DNA of 64,000 nucleotides from UBA5072 sp041737175. GTDB lineage: Bacteria > Bacteroidota > Bacteroidia > Bacteroidales > UBA10428. The stretch lies in assembly GCA_041737175.1 (NCBI GenBank), contig JBGSSF010000008.1, positions 62,001 to 126,000 on the forward strand. The letters run 5' to 3'. The translations under genes and the position numbers were made by a program. Positions 8,382 to 17,824 of the stretch are shown piece after piece. How positions within the stretch are numbered: position 1 is the first letter of the stretch; every line of letters begins with the position of its first letter. A model generated the notes under the pieces. The model ran no database searches, was not told the origin of the DNA, and saw only the letters and a list, made by a program, of their open reading frames with translations.

Positions 8382-9734
8382 CTACACTACCCCCTGCGCC
8401 AGCATTGCGTTTGCCACCTTGATAAATCCACCTATATTGGCACCTTTCACATAATTGATATAACCATCGGGTTCTGTGCCATACTTAACACAAGTGGCAT
8501 GAATATTCTGCATGATCATGTGAAGTCTTTGATCTACCTCTTCTCTTGACCAGGGCAGACGCATTGAATTCTGTGTCATTTCGAGTCCCGAAGTGGCAAC
8601 ACCGCCGGCATTGGCTGCTTTACCCGGACCATACAGGATTCTTTCCTTCAGGAACCGTTCGACCGCCTCTGGTGTGGATGGCATGTTGGCGCCCTCGGAA
8701 ACCACCAGGCAGCCTGTTTTGCACAAAAGTTCAGCATCTGAGGCATTGATCTCATTTTGAGTGGCGCTCGGGAATGCCATATCACATTTCACCGCCCAGG
8801 GACGCTTTCCTTCATAGAATTTGGCACCAAACTTATCAGCATATTCCTGAATTCTACCTCTGCGGATATTCTTCAATTCCATAACCCATGCCAACTTATC
8901 AGCATCAATGCCATTGGCATCATAAATGTAACCTGATGAATCGGATAATGTAACAACCTGCGCACCCAGGGTCAGTAGTTTCTCTACCGTGTACTGGGCA
9001 ACATTCCCCGAACCGGAAACAACGGCAGTTTTGCCTTTGATGCTTTCACCACGGGTTTTAAGCATTTCTTCTGCAAAATATACTGATCCGTAACCCGTGG
9101 CTTCAGGCCGGATAAGGCTGCCGCCCCACTCTATGCCCTTGCCGGTAAGCACACCTGTGAATTCATTGCGGATTCGCTTGTACTGGCCAAACATATAACC
9201 GATTTCCCTGCCGCCAACACCAATATCACCGGCCGGAACATCAGTATCCTGACCGATATGCCGTGACAGTTCTGTCATGAAACTCTGGCAGAAACGCATG
9301 ACTTCGTTATCGGATTTGCCTTTCGGATCAAAATCAGATCCTCCTTTTCCTCCACCCATGGGCAGTGTGGTCAGACTGTTCTTAAATACCTGCTCGAATG
9401 CCAGGAATTTCAAGATACCCAGGTTTACCGTGGGGTGAAAACGAAGACCACCTTTGTAAGGGCCTATTGCGCTGTTCATCTCAATTCTGTAACCTTTGTT
9501 GATCTGGATCTCACCGTTGTCATCCAGCCAGGGTACCCTGAACAGGATCACACGCTCCGGTTCCGTAATTCGCTCAAGGATTTTTCCATGCTTGAATTTG
9601 GGGTTTTCTTCGATGAAAGGCATGATCGATTCCACCACTTCTTTTACTGCCTGATGAAATTCCGTTTCACCCGGATTCCGGGCAATGATCTTGGACATGA
9701 AGTCATTGACTTTTACATTGAGTATGTCGGCCAT
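8382..9734 (-). CDS. gdhA: NADP-specific glutamate dehydrogenase
   Basis: About 450 residues from the chosen Met at 9734 ('MADILNVKVNDF'); an in-frame Met at 9770 would add twelve hydrophobic residues not typical of the family. The enzyme interconverts 2-oxoglutarate plus ammonium and glutamate. Visible signatures are 'GPYKGGLRFHPTVN', the lysine-containing active-site loop 'PMGGGKGGSDFDPKGK', 'DVPAGDIGVGGREIGYMFGQYKRI', and the Rossmann motif 'VVSGSGNVAQYTVEKL'. The length and 'RIEMNSAIGPYKGG' match the hexameric NADP form (GdhA of enterics and Bacteroidetes). It is flanked on both sides by different heptamer-type repeats and reads as a single transcription unit. Being near the NfnAB-like operon suggests a shared role in NADPH and nitrogen balance. 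Confidence 0.96.
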   Translation of the reverse strand: MADILNVKVNDFMSKIIARNPGETEFHQAVKEVVESIMPFIEENPKFKHGKILERITEPERVILFRVPWLDDNGEIQINKGYRIEMNSAIGPYKGGLRFHPTVNLGILKFLAFEQVFKNSLTTLPMGGGKGGSDFDPKGKSDNEVMRFCQSFMTELSRHIGQDTDVPAGDIGVGGREIGYMFGQYKRIRNEFTGVLTGKGIEWGGSLIRPEATGYGSVYFAEEMLKTRGESIKGKTAVVSGSGNVAQYTVEKLLTLGAQVVTLSDSSGYIYDANGIDADKLAWVMELKNIRRGRIQEYADKFGAKFYEGKRPWAVKCDMAFPSATQNEINASDAELLCKTGCLVVSEGANMPSTPEAVERFLKERILYGPGKAANAGGVATSGLEMTQNSMRLPWSREEVDQRLHMIMQNIHATCVKYGTEPDGYINYVKGANIGGFIKVANAMLAQGVV

Positions 9735-9770
9735 ATTTTTGAGTATTTGGTTAATGAATTCAAAAAGCAT

Positions 9771-10022
9771 TTTAGGTTGTAGGGGTTTAGCCTTTTAGCG
9801 TGTGGGTGTGAGGGTTATGCATGAGTGCACAAATCCTATTCTCCAAATAGTCCATTAGCCTAATTGCCTAATAGCCTAATAGCCTAAAAACCTCCCCGTA
9901 AAAGTATAAACAATTGACCCAAATGATTTTAGGAGTGCCATGAATTCAGTATAGCACGTATGTGATTACGTGTTTCTCGTATACCCTTCAAGCGGTCTCT
10001 GACCCTTGAAGGGTGTCTTTTG
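9771..10022. repeat. Spacer with decayed short repeats and a palindromic element
   Basis: No gene is supported here. Near 9773-9800 there are remnants of TAGGTTG/TTTAGCC units, and near 9851-9890 an 8-mer array of the type GCCTAATA (about four units). At 9983-10014 is the dispersed palindrome whose arms are ACCCTTCAA and TTGAAGGGT, starting 9 bp past the stop of the regulator gene at 10023. The last could act as a terminator or be a REP-like element; near-copies are at 35822-35854 and 46832-46884. Confidence 0.75.
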
Positions 10023-10679
10023 CTAAAGATCAATTATATTGTTCCTGATGGCAAACTTCACCATATCCACCGAAGTCTTCAGGCTCAGTTTCTGCATGAT
10101 ATGGTTCTTATGGGTTTCAACCGTACGGACGCTTAAAAATAACTTGTCAGCTATCTCCTTGTTGGTATAACTGCTCCCCCACATTTTCATGATCTCGATT
10201 TCCCGTGTGCTCAGGCTTTTGATATCGGACCTTTCATCATCGGTTTTTAATCGGGTGATGTATTTGTTCAGCAGAAGTACCGTGACTGAATTGCTGAAAT
10301 AATCGTGGCCGTTTCTCAGTGAGTAAATCGCCTCAACCAGTTCATTCCTGTTGGTGTCTCTGGCAAGAAAACCTTTGGCCCCGGCTTTGATTGTTTTTAA
10401 AACAACATCCTCATCGTTGTTCACAGACATGATCAGTATCCTGATTCCGGGGAAAGCGTTGCTGATCTGGGTAATGAGATTGACAACCTGGCTGCTGAAA
10501 GAATGAATGTTGATGATCAGCACATGTACAATCGTGGATTTAAGGCTCTCTGTCAGCTTGTCGCGGTGATCAGCCTTTAAAACAATATCAATGTCTTCCA
10601 CCGTTTCAAGCAGAGAACATATTCCCTCCTGAACAATTCTGTGTTCGTCTAAAATACCCAATCGTATCTTATCCGCCAT
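10023..10679 (-). CDS. LuxR/NarL-type response regulator with a non-canonical receiver
   Basis: 218 residues: an N-terminal receiver-like domain (1-120) and a C-terminal LuxR helix-turn-helix (about 155-212: 'LSTREIEIMKMWGSSYTNKEIADKLFLSVRTVETHKNHIMQKL'). The receiver keeps the acidic pair (D11, E12) and a Ser at the Thr/Ser position (S85). The phospho-acceptor position in 'VLIINIHSF' is Asn57 instead of Asp, and the conserved Lys appears as Arg107. It is therefore probably a phosphorylation-independent regulator. It starts 4 bp after the stop of the 1528-residue PEP/pyruvate-binding protein and should be the last gene of that operon. Confidence 0.88.
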   Translation of the reverse strand: MADKIRLGILDEHRIVQEGICSLLETVEDIDIVLKADHRDKLTESLKSTIVHVLIINIHSFSSQVVNLITQISNAFPGIRILIMSVNNDEDVVLKTIKAGAKGFLARDTNRNELVEAIYSLRNGHDYFSNSVTVLLLNKYITRLKTDDERSDIKSLSTREIEIMKMWGSSYTNKEIADKLFLSVRTVETHKNHIMQKLSLKTSVDMVKFAIRNNIIDL

Positions 10680-10683
10680 GGTT

Positions 10684-13600
10684 TCATGAGTTTTTCAGGA
10701 TCACCGAAGTTTTTTGTTTGCCATTCATCAGGATACGCAAGGGTTCCTGGAAGCGAACATGCCTTAAATACTGGGTTTGTCCCATCAGCTCACCTTCCTG
10801 CAGCATATCCCAACGAATGAAATCGGACGAAGAAGAATCCAGCACTGAAAAATATCCAATATTCATGGACGTCACGTTGTGAAAAAAGTGCGATCCCAGA
10901 GATGAATCCAGTGGGTAATTGGCCAGGCTGACTTCAACAATCACCCTGGCATTTGAGATCTGAGACCAGGCGACCGGTATTCCGATAAACTGATCACGTG
11001 TACCCCACCTGCCAGGACCAATAAGGATGTATTCCTTCTCCTGGCTGATCATTTTGGCATTCAGTTTTTCAATTTCCCCGGCTATTTCGTATGTCTTCAG
11101 CTTATCAAATTTTTCATTTTCCACAAAAATTACATCCTGCACGCTTTTAATCTCTCCATTGCCAAGACTCGAATGTGTGCTGAGCATGATAGTGGATTTG
11201 TCAATCTTATCAAAATCTATATTATAACTTAATTGACTACCTACCAGAGGTTTGATTTGAAGCAAATAAAATGACGGGAGACCATTCAGTGTTTTGTTCA
11301 GATCAACCGCATATTCTATTTCAACAGGTGAACCCAGCGCATCTTCGATGGTACCCAGCATAACATCGATGGTTTCCGCAAGAGGTATGTGATGGAATTT
11401 CAGGATATCTGCGAAGTCGATTATTCGAGGTCCCATGGCAGACAAGCCGGATTCGATCCGGTCGTTATCTGCCAGGTAAACCGAAGCACAGTGTTTCATG
11501 GTCCCGTGTTTCTCTGCAACACTAATGTCAAGCAGCTCAAGCGAAGCCAATTCTCCGTTTGTAACATAATCGGCATCATGCTTCATCGTATTCAGTGCAT
11601 AGAATTTCAACTGGGAACTGTTGAGCAAGTCCTTTGTGGTATACATCTCAATTTTAGGATACCTGGGAGAGAACCGGTAGGCTTTCCAACCCTCCACTAC
11701 ATAAGAGCCGAGACCAATTGCCGCTACTGCAAAGCCCTCCTCAGGTTTCATATGTGCCACAGGGTAATAGTTATAGGACTGCGCAATGCCGCTGATATGC
11801 GGATAATAGTAATTCTCATACTGGTTACCAACCAGTTCCTGAAGAACAACAGCCATTCTTTCTTCCTCTACTTTGTGATGTATAGCATGGAAGTATGTTT
11901 TGGAGTTATCGGAATATACTGAAGCATAGACCAGCTTAACAGCAATAACCAGGTTTTCCAGCACATGCTTCTTATTCACACGATCGTTGGGGATAATGTA
12001 GGTATCAAATACTCCCGCAAAAGGCTGCGTAAGTGAATCTTCTGACAAACTGGATGACCGCACCGCAATAGGCCTTTCTATCTGTTCCACAAAGAATTCC
12101 AGTTTCTTTATCAGTGTTGCAGATAACCTGGCATGCACAAAAGCCTGCCGGATCTCTTTATAGGTCGTCCCAGGACTAATGATAACGTCGAACAATTCGT
12201 TCGATTCAATGAAATTCTCAAATTCCTCGGTGCCAACAATTGCCGTAATCGGAGTTCTGATATTAATTTCCTTGCTGATATCACCGAAGTCAAGGTTATA
12301 TACGAGTGCATTGATGAAAGCAAGTCCTCTTCCCTTTCCACCGAACGAGCCACTGGCGAAAGCCACAATATTCTTTTCATCCATGATGGCTGTTTCATCA
12401 AAACCCAGAACTTTGCCGCGTTTCTTTTCTACACGATACCGGGTGAAAGTATCCAGGAAATTACGCCGGGATTCTTTGACATCCTTATAATCTCCTATTC
12501 TCATAGGATTTAGCGTCCTGGCAAGATCAATCTCGCCTCTGGCCATCAACCAGAGTGAGAACTGATTTTCCTGTGCATGCAGGAAAAAGGTTTCATCAGG
12601 AATAACGTGAAGCAGAGCCTCGAACTCCCTCAGTGATTTAGCCACTGCTATCGGCTTGCCTTCACGGTTCCGGAACACAAAATCACCGAATCCCAGGTAA
12701 TACGTCAGGAAGTTCTTCAGGTCGTTCAGCAGGGTGTCCGAATTCTTGTTAATGAACCCGACATTCAGGTTCCTGGCCACCTGTTCATTATTTTTCTCAG
12801 ATGATTGCAGGATGATCGGAAGATTCAGGATATGTGACTTAATGTAGTTGATAAATTTAATGCCGGCCGTTTTATCGATTTTGCCATCGTGCTCAAATTC
12901 CACATCCGATATCACACAGAGCATAAAATCCTTGTACTTGTTGAAAATGAACATGGCATCCTCATAATTCCTGGCCAGCAGGATCTTCGGTCTTGAACGC
13001 ATCTTGCAGATCTTGTCAAGTTCATTCTTTTCAACCTCCGGCAGCACCTGCTGCACCTGGCCGAATACAATTGAATAAAGAATTTGCAGGTACTTGGAGT
13101 AGTACTGGGCGGAATCCTCTACCAGCAGAATAATTCTTACCAGGCCAATGCGGGTATCGTTCTCAACATTGATGGCATCTTCAATGGATTTCACCATGGC
13201 AAAAAAGATCTGCGAGTTGCCGCTCCAGACAAAGAGTTTATTAACAGAAGTAAGTGTCGGAACAAGATCTTCAAAGTATTTAATATTGCTTTTCTGGTTA
13301 AGAAGCATATACACCGGCATGGAAGGCCTTTTTTCCTTGATCTGCTCGCTTAGCATTACCGGAGTTTCCTTATCGATCCCGACCATGAGTATGGCAATGT
13401 CAAAGTTTGCCGTATCCAGCAGGTCAAGTGCTTCTTCTGGTGTGGTTACACCGGTTATTCTTGGCAGGGAGAACAAACTGTACTGGTAAATGATTCCCAT
13501 AAACTGCTCAAAAAAGCTGTCTTCATTTTCAAGGATAAATGCGTCATACAAAGTAGCAACGAATAATATTTCCTTTACCTTGTACTTCATCATATCAAGG

Positions 13601-15270
13601 TATATGTACTTATCGAGTGACTGCTGATTGAAAAAGAGCTGTAGCGGTCTTTTATTTTTCACCAGGGTTTGCCTGTAATCTCCGGCATTAAAAGGTTGTA
13701 TTTTTTCGTATTTGACCTTGCTGTATATTTCCCTCCCTTTCAGGCTGTTGAGATAGCCTGAGATCAGTTTGCCAAGATTGATGATCAGTTGCCTTTCCTC
13801 TTTCAGAAAAGGTCCCTCGAATGAAGGAGGAAATTCCTTCAGGTAAAAAACATCAATGGTTCCCCGCTTGTTGTCAAAAGTAACAAAGGTTTCGCGCATA
13901 GTCCAGGGAGTATCCCTGAATTCCCGGCTCACCCAGGTTTTGTCCTCATAACTGATTCTTACGGCGGTATACCTGGGAAATTGCCATGAACGGGGCATGA
14001 TGGAACATATCTGTTGCATGGTTTCATCAACCGGCTTGCCCTCTGATATAATATGGGATGTATGGTTGATCACATGCAGCTCTTTCAGGCGTTCCCTGTT
14101 TTCATAAAGCAGGTTACTCAATATATCCTTTGTGGCTGATCCGGAAATGAGATTCGCCAGGTTGATCAATAAATTACGTTCTTCTTTTAAAAACGGACCT
14201 TCATCGGCCAGGGGCAATTCCTTCAGGTAAAAGACCTCTATTAATCCTCTGGCATCTCCCGGCGTATCAAATTCCTGCTTTTGAACCCATTGTGTTTCTT
14301 TAAAGTTATTACTCTCAAAGATCATGGATTCATAAGATATCCTGGCAGCCGCATACTCAGGATACTGGTATGCATCGGGCAGTATGGAGCAGATTACCTG
14401 AAGTGCTTCTCCAATGGATCTGCTTTCTTTCAGTATTCGGGATGTCTGGTTTATTCCGCGGAGTTCCTTAAGCCTTTCGGTATTGCTTGACAAGAGTTCA
14501 CGCAAGGCCTGCTGAGATACCGTGCCGGAAATCAGGGTTGCCAGGTTGTCGATCAGGTCACGCTCTTCTTTTAAAAACGGCCCCTCATGTTCCTTTGGAA
14601 ATTCCCTGAGATAAAAGATTTCAATACTGCCTTTCTGATTGTCGGGCGTTTCAAAAACCTGTTTCTGTACCCAGGGTGTTTCTGCAAATTCTGTGCTGTT
14701 GAATATCCTGTCGCCATATACAATTCGGGCAGCGCAATGTTGAGGATATTGCCAGGCTTCAGGAAGAAAGGAACATATTTCCTGCAGGGATGATTCAACC
14801 GGATTACCCCTGCTCAGTACTTCTGTGGTACGGCGGATACTCTTTAATTCCTTGAGCCTTTCCGTATTATCATACAGCAACTTGCTGAGCTTGTTCGTTG
14901 AAATAAAACCCGTTAATAACCCGGCTATGTCATGTAAAAAACTATCATCTTTAGCCATGTAATCGCCAGGCGATTTTTCCATAAAGGCGGCGGAGAAATG
15001 TATTTCAATAACCCCTTTGACCGAATCAGGTGTAAGAAAATTGCATCGCTCCAGCCAGTGTGATTCTTTAAATCCGGAATTATAGTATTGCCTGGTATCA
15101 TAAATAATGCTTGCCGAAACCTCCCGGGGAAGGGCAAAGGCTTCCGGAATGCATTCACAGATCTGCGTGAGCTTATCATCAAACGATTTTCTTTCGTTGA
15201 GTGTGACAACAATCCTGTGAATGACAGAGGCTTTCCGGAGCCCGGCAGTATCGTGAACGGCAGTTTGCAT
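10684..15270 (-). CDS. Giant PEP/pyruvate-binding (PpsA ATP-grasp-like) protein with four tandem N-terminal modules and receiver-like domains
   Basis: 1528 residues. The first ~510 are four copies of one ~125-residue module (about 10-130, 137-258, 265-387, 393-509). Each has an ERLKEL-type linker helix, 'ICS-(I/F)-(L/M)P-xx-(W/Y)-Q', 'ARI-x-Y', an F..T.W strand, 'G-x-IE-(V/I)-FYLKE' and 'EGPFLKEER-x-L..NLA-x-LISG'; copy 1 is the most diverged. Then come a receiver-like domain without a clear Asp (~525-690), a more canonical one ('ILLVEDSAQYY', 'VISDVEFEHDG'), and a pyruvate-phosphate-dikinase-type ATP-grasp region ('RPIAVRSSSLSEDSLTQPFAGVFDTY'). I do not see the His phosphotransfer or PEP-binding domains of PEP synthase, so it is probably a sensor or regulator, not a dikinase. 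It lies 6 bp after the GltD-like gene. Confidence 0.85.
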   Translation of the reverse strand: MQTAVHDTAGLRKASVIHRIVVTLNERKSFDDKLTQICECIPEAFALPREVSASIIYDTRQYYNSGFKESHWLERCNFLTPDSVKGVIEIHFSAAFMEKSPGDYMAKDDSFLHDIAGLLTGFISTNKLSKLLYDNTERLKELKSIRRTTEVLSRGNPVESSLQEICSFLPEAWQYPQHCAARIVYGDRIFNSTEFAETPWVQKQVFETPDNQKGSIEIFYLREFPKEHEGPFLKEERDLIDNLATLISGTVSQQALRELLSSNTERLKELRGINQTSRILKESRSIGEALQVICSILPDAYQYPEYAAARISYESMIFESNNFKETQWVQKQEFDTPGDARGLIEVFYLKELPLADEGPFLKEERNLLINLANLISGSATKDILSNLLYENRERLKELHVINHTSHIISEGKPVDETMQQICSIMPRSWQFPRYTAVRISYEDKTWVSREFRDTPWTMRETFVTFDNKRGTIDVFYLKEFPPSFEGPFLKEERQLIINLGKLISGYLNSLKGREIYSKVKYEKIQPFNAGDYRQTLVKNKRPLQLFFNQQSLDKYIYLDMMKYKVKEILFVATLYDAFILENEDSFFEQFMGIIYQYSLFSLPRITGVTTPEEALDLLDTANFDIAILMVGIDKETPVMLSEQIKEKRPSMPVYMLLNQKSNIKYFEDLVPTLTSVNKLFVWSGNSQIFFAMVKSIEDAINVENDTRIGLVRIILLVEDSAQYYSKYLQILYSIVFGQVQQVLPEVEKNELDKICKMRSRPKILLARNYEDAMFIFNKYKDFMLCVISDVEFEHDGKIDKTAGIKFINYIKSHILNLPIILQSSEKNNEQVARNLNVGFINKNSDTLLNDLKNFLTYYLGFGDFVFRNREGKPIAVAKSLREFEALLHVIPDETFFLHAQENQFSLWLMARGEIDLARTLNPMRIGDYKDVKESRRNFLDTFTRYRVEKKRGKVLGFDETAIMDEKNIVAFASGSFGGKGRGLAFINALVYNLDFGDISKEINIRTPITAIVGTEEFENFIESNELFDVIISPGTTYKEIRQAFVHARLSATLIKKLEFFVEQIERPIAVRSSSLSEDSLTQPFAGVFDTYIIPNDRVNKKHVLENLVIAVKLVYASVYSDNSKTYFHAIHHKVEEERMAVVLQELVGNQYENYYYPHISGIAQSYNYYPVAHMKPEEGFAVAAIGLGSYVVEGWKAYRFSPRYPKIEMYTTKDLLNSSQLKFYALNTMKHDADYVTNGELASLELLDISVAEKHGTMKHCASVYLADNDRIESGLSAMGPRIIDFADILKFHHIPLAETIDVMLGTIEDALGSPVEIEYAVDLNKTLNGLPSFYLLQIKPLVGSQLSYNIDFDKIDKSTIMLSTHSSLGNGEIKSVQDVIFVENEKFDKLKTYEIAGEIEKLNAKMISQEKEYILIGPGRWGTRDQFIGIPVAWSQISNARVIVEVSLANYPLDSSLGSHFFHNVTSMNIGYFSVLDSSSSDFIRWDMLQEGELMGQTQYLRHVRFQEPLRILMNGKQKTSVILKNS

Positions 15271-15276
15271 ATGCTA

Positions 15277-16761
15277 CTATTTCTTTTTTCCTGACAGAAA
15301 ATCATGTATTCCCTTAGCCGCCTTCCGTCCGTCACCCATTGCCAGGATCACTGTGGCTCCGCCCCTGACGATGTCACCACCGGCAAAAAGTCCTTCCATG
15401 TTCGATTGCATCCGCTCTTCATCAACCAGGATAGTGCCCCATTTGCTTACATGCAGCGCGGGAAGGCTTTGCGGAATCAAAGGATTGGGAGAAACTCCCA
15501 CGCTTACGATAACCATATCAACCTCTATTTCAAATTCAGAGCCAGGTATGGGCACAGGTTTTCTCCTGCCGGATGCATCGGGCTCAGTGAGTTCCATCCG
15601 TTGTAACCTCATCCGGTTTACATGGCCGTTGCCATTGGCAAAGTATTCAACCGGCGCATGGAGATTGAGGAATTCAATTCCCTCTTCCTGGGCATGCCTG
15701 ATCTCTTCTTTTCTGGCAGGCATTTCGTTGAAGGAACGGCGATAGATGATCATGGCTTTTTCGGCACCCAGTCGCCTGGCAGTTCTCACCGAATCCATGG
15801 CTGTATTTCCTCCTCCGATAACCGCCACGCGCTTTCCATGAAATACAGGAGTATCATGATCGGGTTTGGCAGCGCCCATCAGGTTTACCCTGGTAAGATA
15901 CTCATTGGATGAAAGGACACCATTTAGGTTCTCACCCGGTATATTCATGAAATTGGGAAGACCGGCTCCGCTACCGATAAAAAAAGCGCGATATCCTTCC
16001 TGCTGTAAATCGGAAATGGAAACTGTCTTACCGGCAATGATGTTTTTCATGAATAGAACGCCCATTTTTTTCAGGTTTTCAATTTCCCCGTCAATAATGT
16101 CATTCGGCAACCTGAACTCAGGAATTCCATATTTCAAAACACCTCCGAATTCATGCAGAGCCTCAAAAACAGTAACCTGATAGCCATATTTTACCAGATC
16201 ACCCGCAGCGGCCAACCCTGCTGGTCCCGACCCGATTACCGCCACCTTGATATGATTGTTTTCAGGTATTTCGGGCGTATAGATATGACCAGATAGATTT
16301 TCATAATCAGCTGCGAATCTTTCGAGATATCCAATGGCCACAGGTTCCTTTTTTAATTTTGTAACATACAGGCACCGGGACTCGCATTGCACTTCCTGTG
16401 GGCATACCCTGCCGCAGATCGAAGGGAAAACATTGTCTTTCTTTATGGCCTCAGCGGCTTTGAGAAATTCACCTGCTTCAATATGCTTGACAAAGGTGGG
16501 TATATCTACCTGAACAGGACAACCCTTTATGCATTCCGGATCGGCGCAGTCGAGACAGCGTTGCGCTTCCCGTATGGCCATCTCAGGTGTAATACCCCTG
16601 TTCACCTCAATATTGCTTTTAACACGTTCTGAAGCTTCCACTTCGGGCATCCTGATCCTTGCAATGCCGGTACGTTCTTTGGCTGTAATTCTCTTTTTAA
16701 GTTCTTTACGCCATTCCTGATCGCGTGGTGCCTGTTGATTGTTGTCTGTTTCGTCGATCAT
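15277..16761 (-). CDS. NADPH-dependent glutamate-synthase-small-chain-like flavoprotein (NfnB/SudA type)
   Basis: 494 residues. The N-terminus carries two Cys clusters for [4Fe-4S] centres ('CLDCADPECIKGCPVQVD', 'CGRVCPQEVQCESRC'), then the FAD Rossmann motif 'VAVIGSGPAGLAAAGDLVKYGY', an NADPH Rossmann motif 'VAVIGGGNTAMDSVRTARRLGA', and a C-terminal 'GLFAGGDIVRGGATVILAMGDGRKAA' FAD-closing motif. This is the GltD/NfnB/SudA family. Beside the ferredoxin-NADP-reductase-like gene 5 bp upstream, the pair matches NfnAB, which couples NADH, NADPH and ferredoxin, or sulfide dehydrogenase SudAB. No large GltB subunit is present, favouring NfnAB over true glutamate synthase. Confidence 0.92.
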   Translation of the reverse strand: MIDETDNNQQAPRDQEWRKELKKRITAKERTGIARIRMPEVEASERVKSNIEVNRGITPEMAIREAQRCLDCADPECIKGCPVQVDIPTFVKHIEAGEFLKAAEAIKKDNVFPSICGRVCPQEVQCESRCLYVTKLKKEPVAIGYLERFAADYENLSGHIYTPEIPENNHIKVAVIGSGPAGLAAAGDLVKYGYQVTVFEALHEFGGVLKYGIPEFRLPNDIIDGEIENLKKMGVLFMKNIIAGKTVSISDLQQEGYRAFFIGSGAGLPNFMNIPGENLNGVLSSNEYLTRVNLMGAAKPDHDTPVFHGKRVAVIGGGNTAMDSVRTARRLGAEKAMIIYRRSFNEMPARKEEIRHAQEEGIEFLNLHAPVEYFANGNGHVNRMRLQRMELTEPDASGRRKPVPIPGSEFEIEVDMVIVSVGVSPNPLIPQSLPALHVSKWGTILVDEERMQSNMEGLFAGGDIVRGGATVILAMGDGRKAAKGIHDFLSGKKK

Positions 16762-16766
16762 AGCGT

Positions 16767-17597
16767 TCAGGCCTTTATCTTATCAATTTCACTTTTATAA
16801 TCCATCTCTTCCTCTTGTTTGTATCCTCCGAGCCGCATCAGCAACTCGTCGAAATCCACGTCATAGGCATTAAATTCAGGTCCGTCAACGCAAACAAACT
16901 TGATTTTTCCGCCCACGGTTACCCGGCATGCGCCACACATCCCGGTACCGTCAACCATAATTGCGTTTAGGCTAGCCATGGCCGGGATTGCATATTTTTT
17001 GGCAACCAGCGATGTGAATTTCATCATGATGGCAGGACCTATGGTAACGCATAAATCAATTTTACGTGTTTTGAATATCTCTTCCATGCCCACTGTAATC
17101 AGTCCCTTTTGTCCGTAGCTGCCGTCATCGGTCATGATGATCACCTCATCGGAATTGTTGCGGATCTCTTTTTCAAGGATCAGTAGTTCCTTTGTTTTGG
17201 CGGCAAGTAAGCTGATAACCGTGTTTCCGGCCTTATGCAAAGCTTCAACAATGGGCAGCAGGGGCGCTATACCTACACCTCCGCCGGCACACAGCACGGT
17301 ACCCAGCTTTTCAATATGCGTTGGATTGCCCAGCGGACCCACTACATCAGTAACCTCATCACCTACTTCCAGGGCAGCAACTTTGTGACTGGTGACACCA
17401 ACTTTCTGTACAATAAGGGTAATGGAGCCTCTGTCAGTGTCGGCTTTGGCAATGGTAAGCGGGATTCGTTCCCCTTCGGAACCTATTCTGATGATCACAA
17501 AGTGACCGGCCTTTCTTTTTCTGGCAATGAGAGGGGCATATATTTCGAGCTGAACCACATTTGGCGATAAATACTCCTTGGCAAGAATCTTACTCAT
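16767..17597 (-). CDS. Ferredoxin-NADP reductase/sulfide dehydrogenase subunit (NfnA/SudB type)
   Basis: 276 residues of the dihydroorotate-dehydrogenase electron-transfer-subunit family: an N-terminal FAD domain ('GHFVIIRIGSEGERIPLTIA'), an NAD domain ('TVLCAGGGVGIAPLLPIVEALHKAG'), and a C-terminal Cys-rich motif ('GTGMCGACRVTVGGKIKFVCVDGPEF') binding a [2Fe-2S] centre. With the GltD-like partner it should form a cytosolic flavin-based electron-transfer enzyme. It is the first gene of the minus-strand operon that continues to 10023 with gaps of only 4-6 bp. Upstream, 17598-17824 is AT-rich; I see no clear -7 motif. Confidence 0.92.
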   Translation of the reverse strand: MSKILAKEYLSPNVVQLEIYAPLIARKRKAGHFVIIRIGSEGERIPLTIAKADTDRGSITLIVQKVGVTSHKVAALEVGDEVTDVVGPLGNPTHIEKLGTVLCAGGGVGIAPLLPIVEALHKAGNTVISLLAAKTKELLILEKEIRNNSDEVIIMTDDGSYGQKGLITVGMEEIFKTRKIDLCVTIGPAIMMKFTSLVAKKYAIPAMASLNAIMVDGTGMCGACRVTVGGKIKFVCVDGPEFNAYDVDFDELLMRLGGYKQEEEMDYKSEIDKIKA

Positions 17598-17824
17598 GAA
17601 ACATGTATTTTGGCGTTGAAAATATAACTTTTAAAGCCATGAAATCCGGATTTTTGTAAAATACGTGAAACGCCTAAGAAAAAGACGTATGTTACTACAG
17701 AAGGCAAAGGTATTATATTATTGCTTAAAATGGAAAATTATCGTGTGGCTGGTTATCCTACGCAACCAAACCGGACTCATACTCATCTTATAAGGATTCC
17801 AAATTGAATCATTATAGCCTGCTT

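Noticed and set aside
8223..8549. Plus-strand frame of 108 residues full of FTVYCLL repeats
   Set aside because: It is the translation of the CTGTTTA heptamer satellite running into the antisense of gdhA; no start context or protein-like composition.
11389..11922. Plus-strand frame of 177 residues opposite the giant PEP/pyruvate-binding gene
   Set aside because: It is antisense to a continuous, strongly conserved-looking coding region and has no recognisable motif.
10684..15270. Naming the 1528-residue protein phosphoenolpyruvate synthase (ppsA)
   Set aside because: The ATP-grasp-like region is present but I do not see the phosphohistidine domain or the PEP-binding barrel, so catalysis is unsupported.
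15277..16761. Reading the GltD-like gene as the small subunit of glutamate synthase
   Set aside because: No gltB is adjacent, and the upstream ferredoxin-NADP-reductase-like gene makes an NfnAB/SudAB pair more likely.
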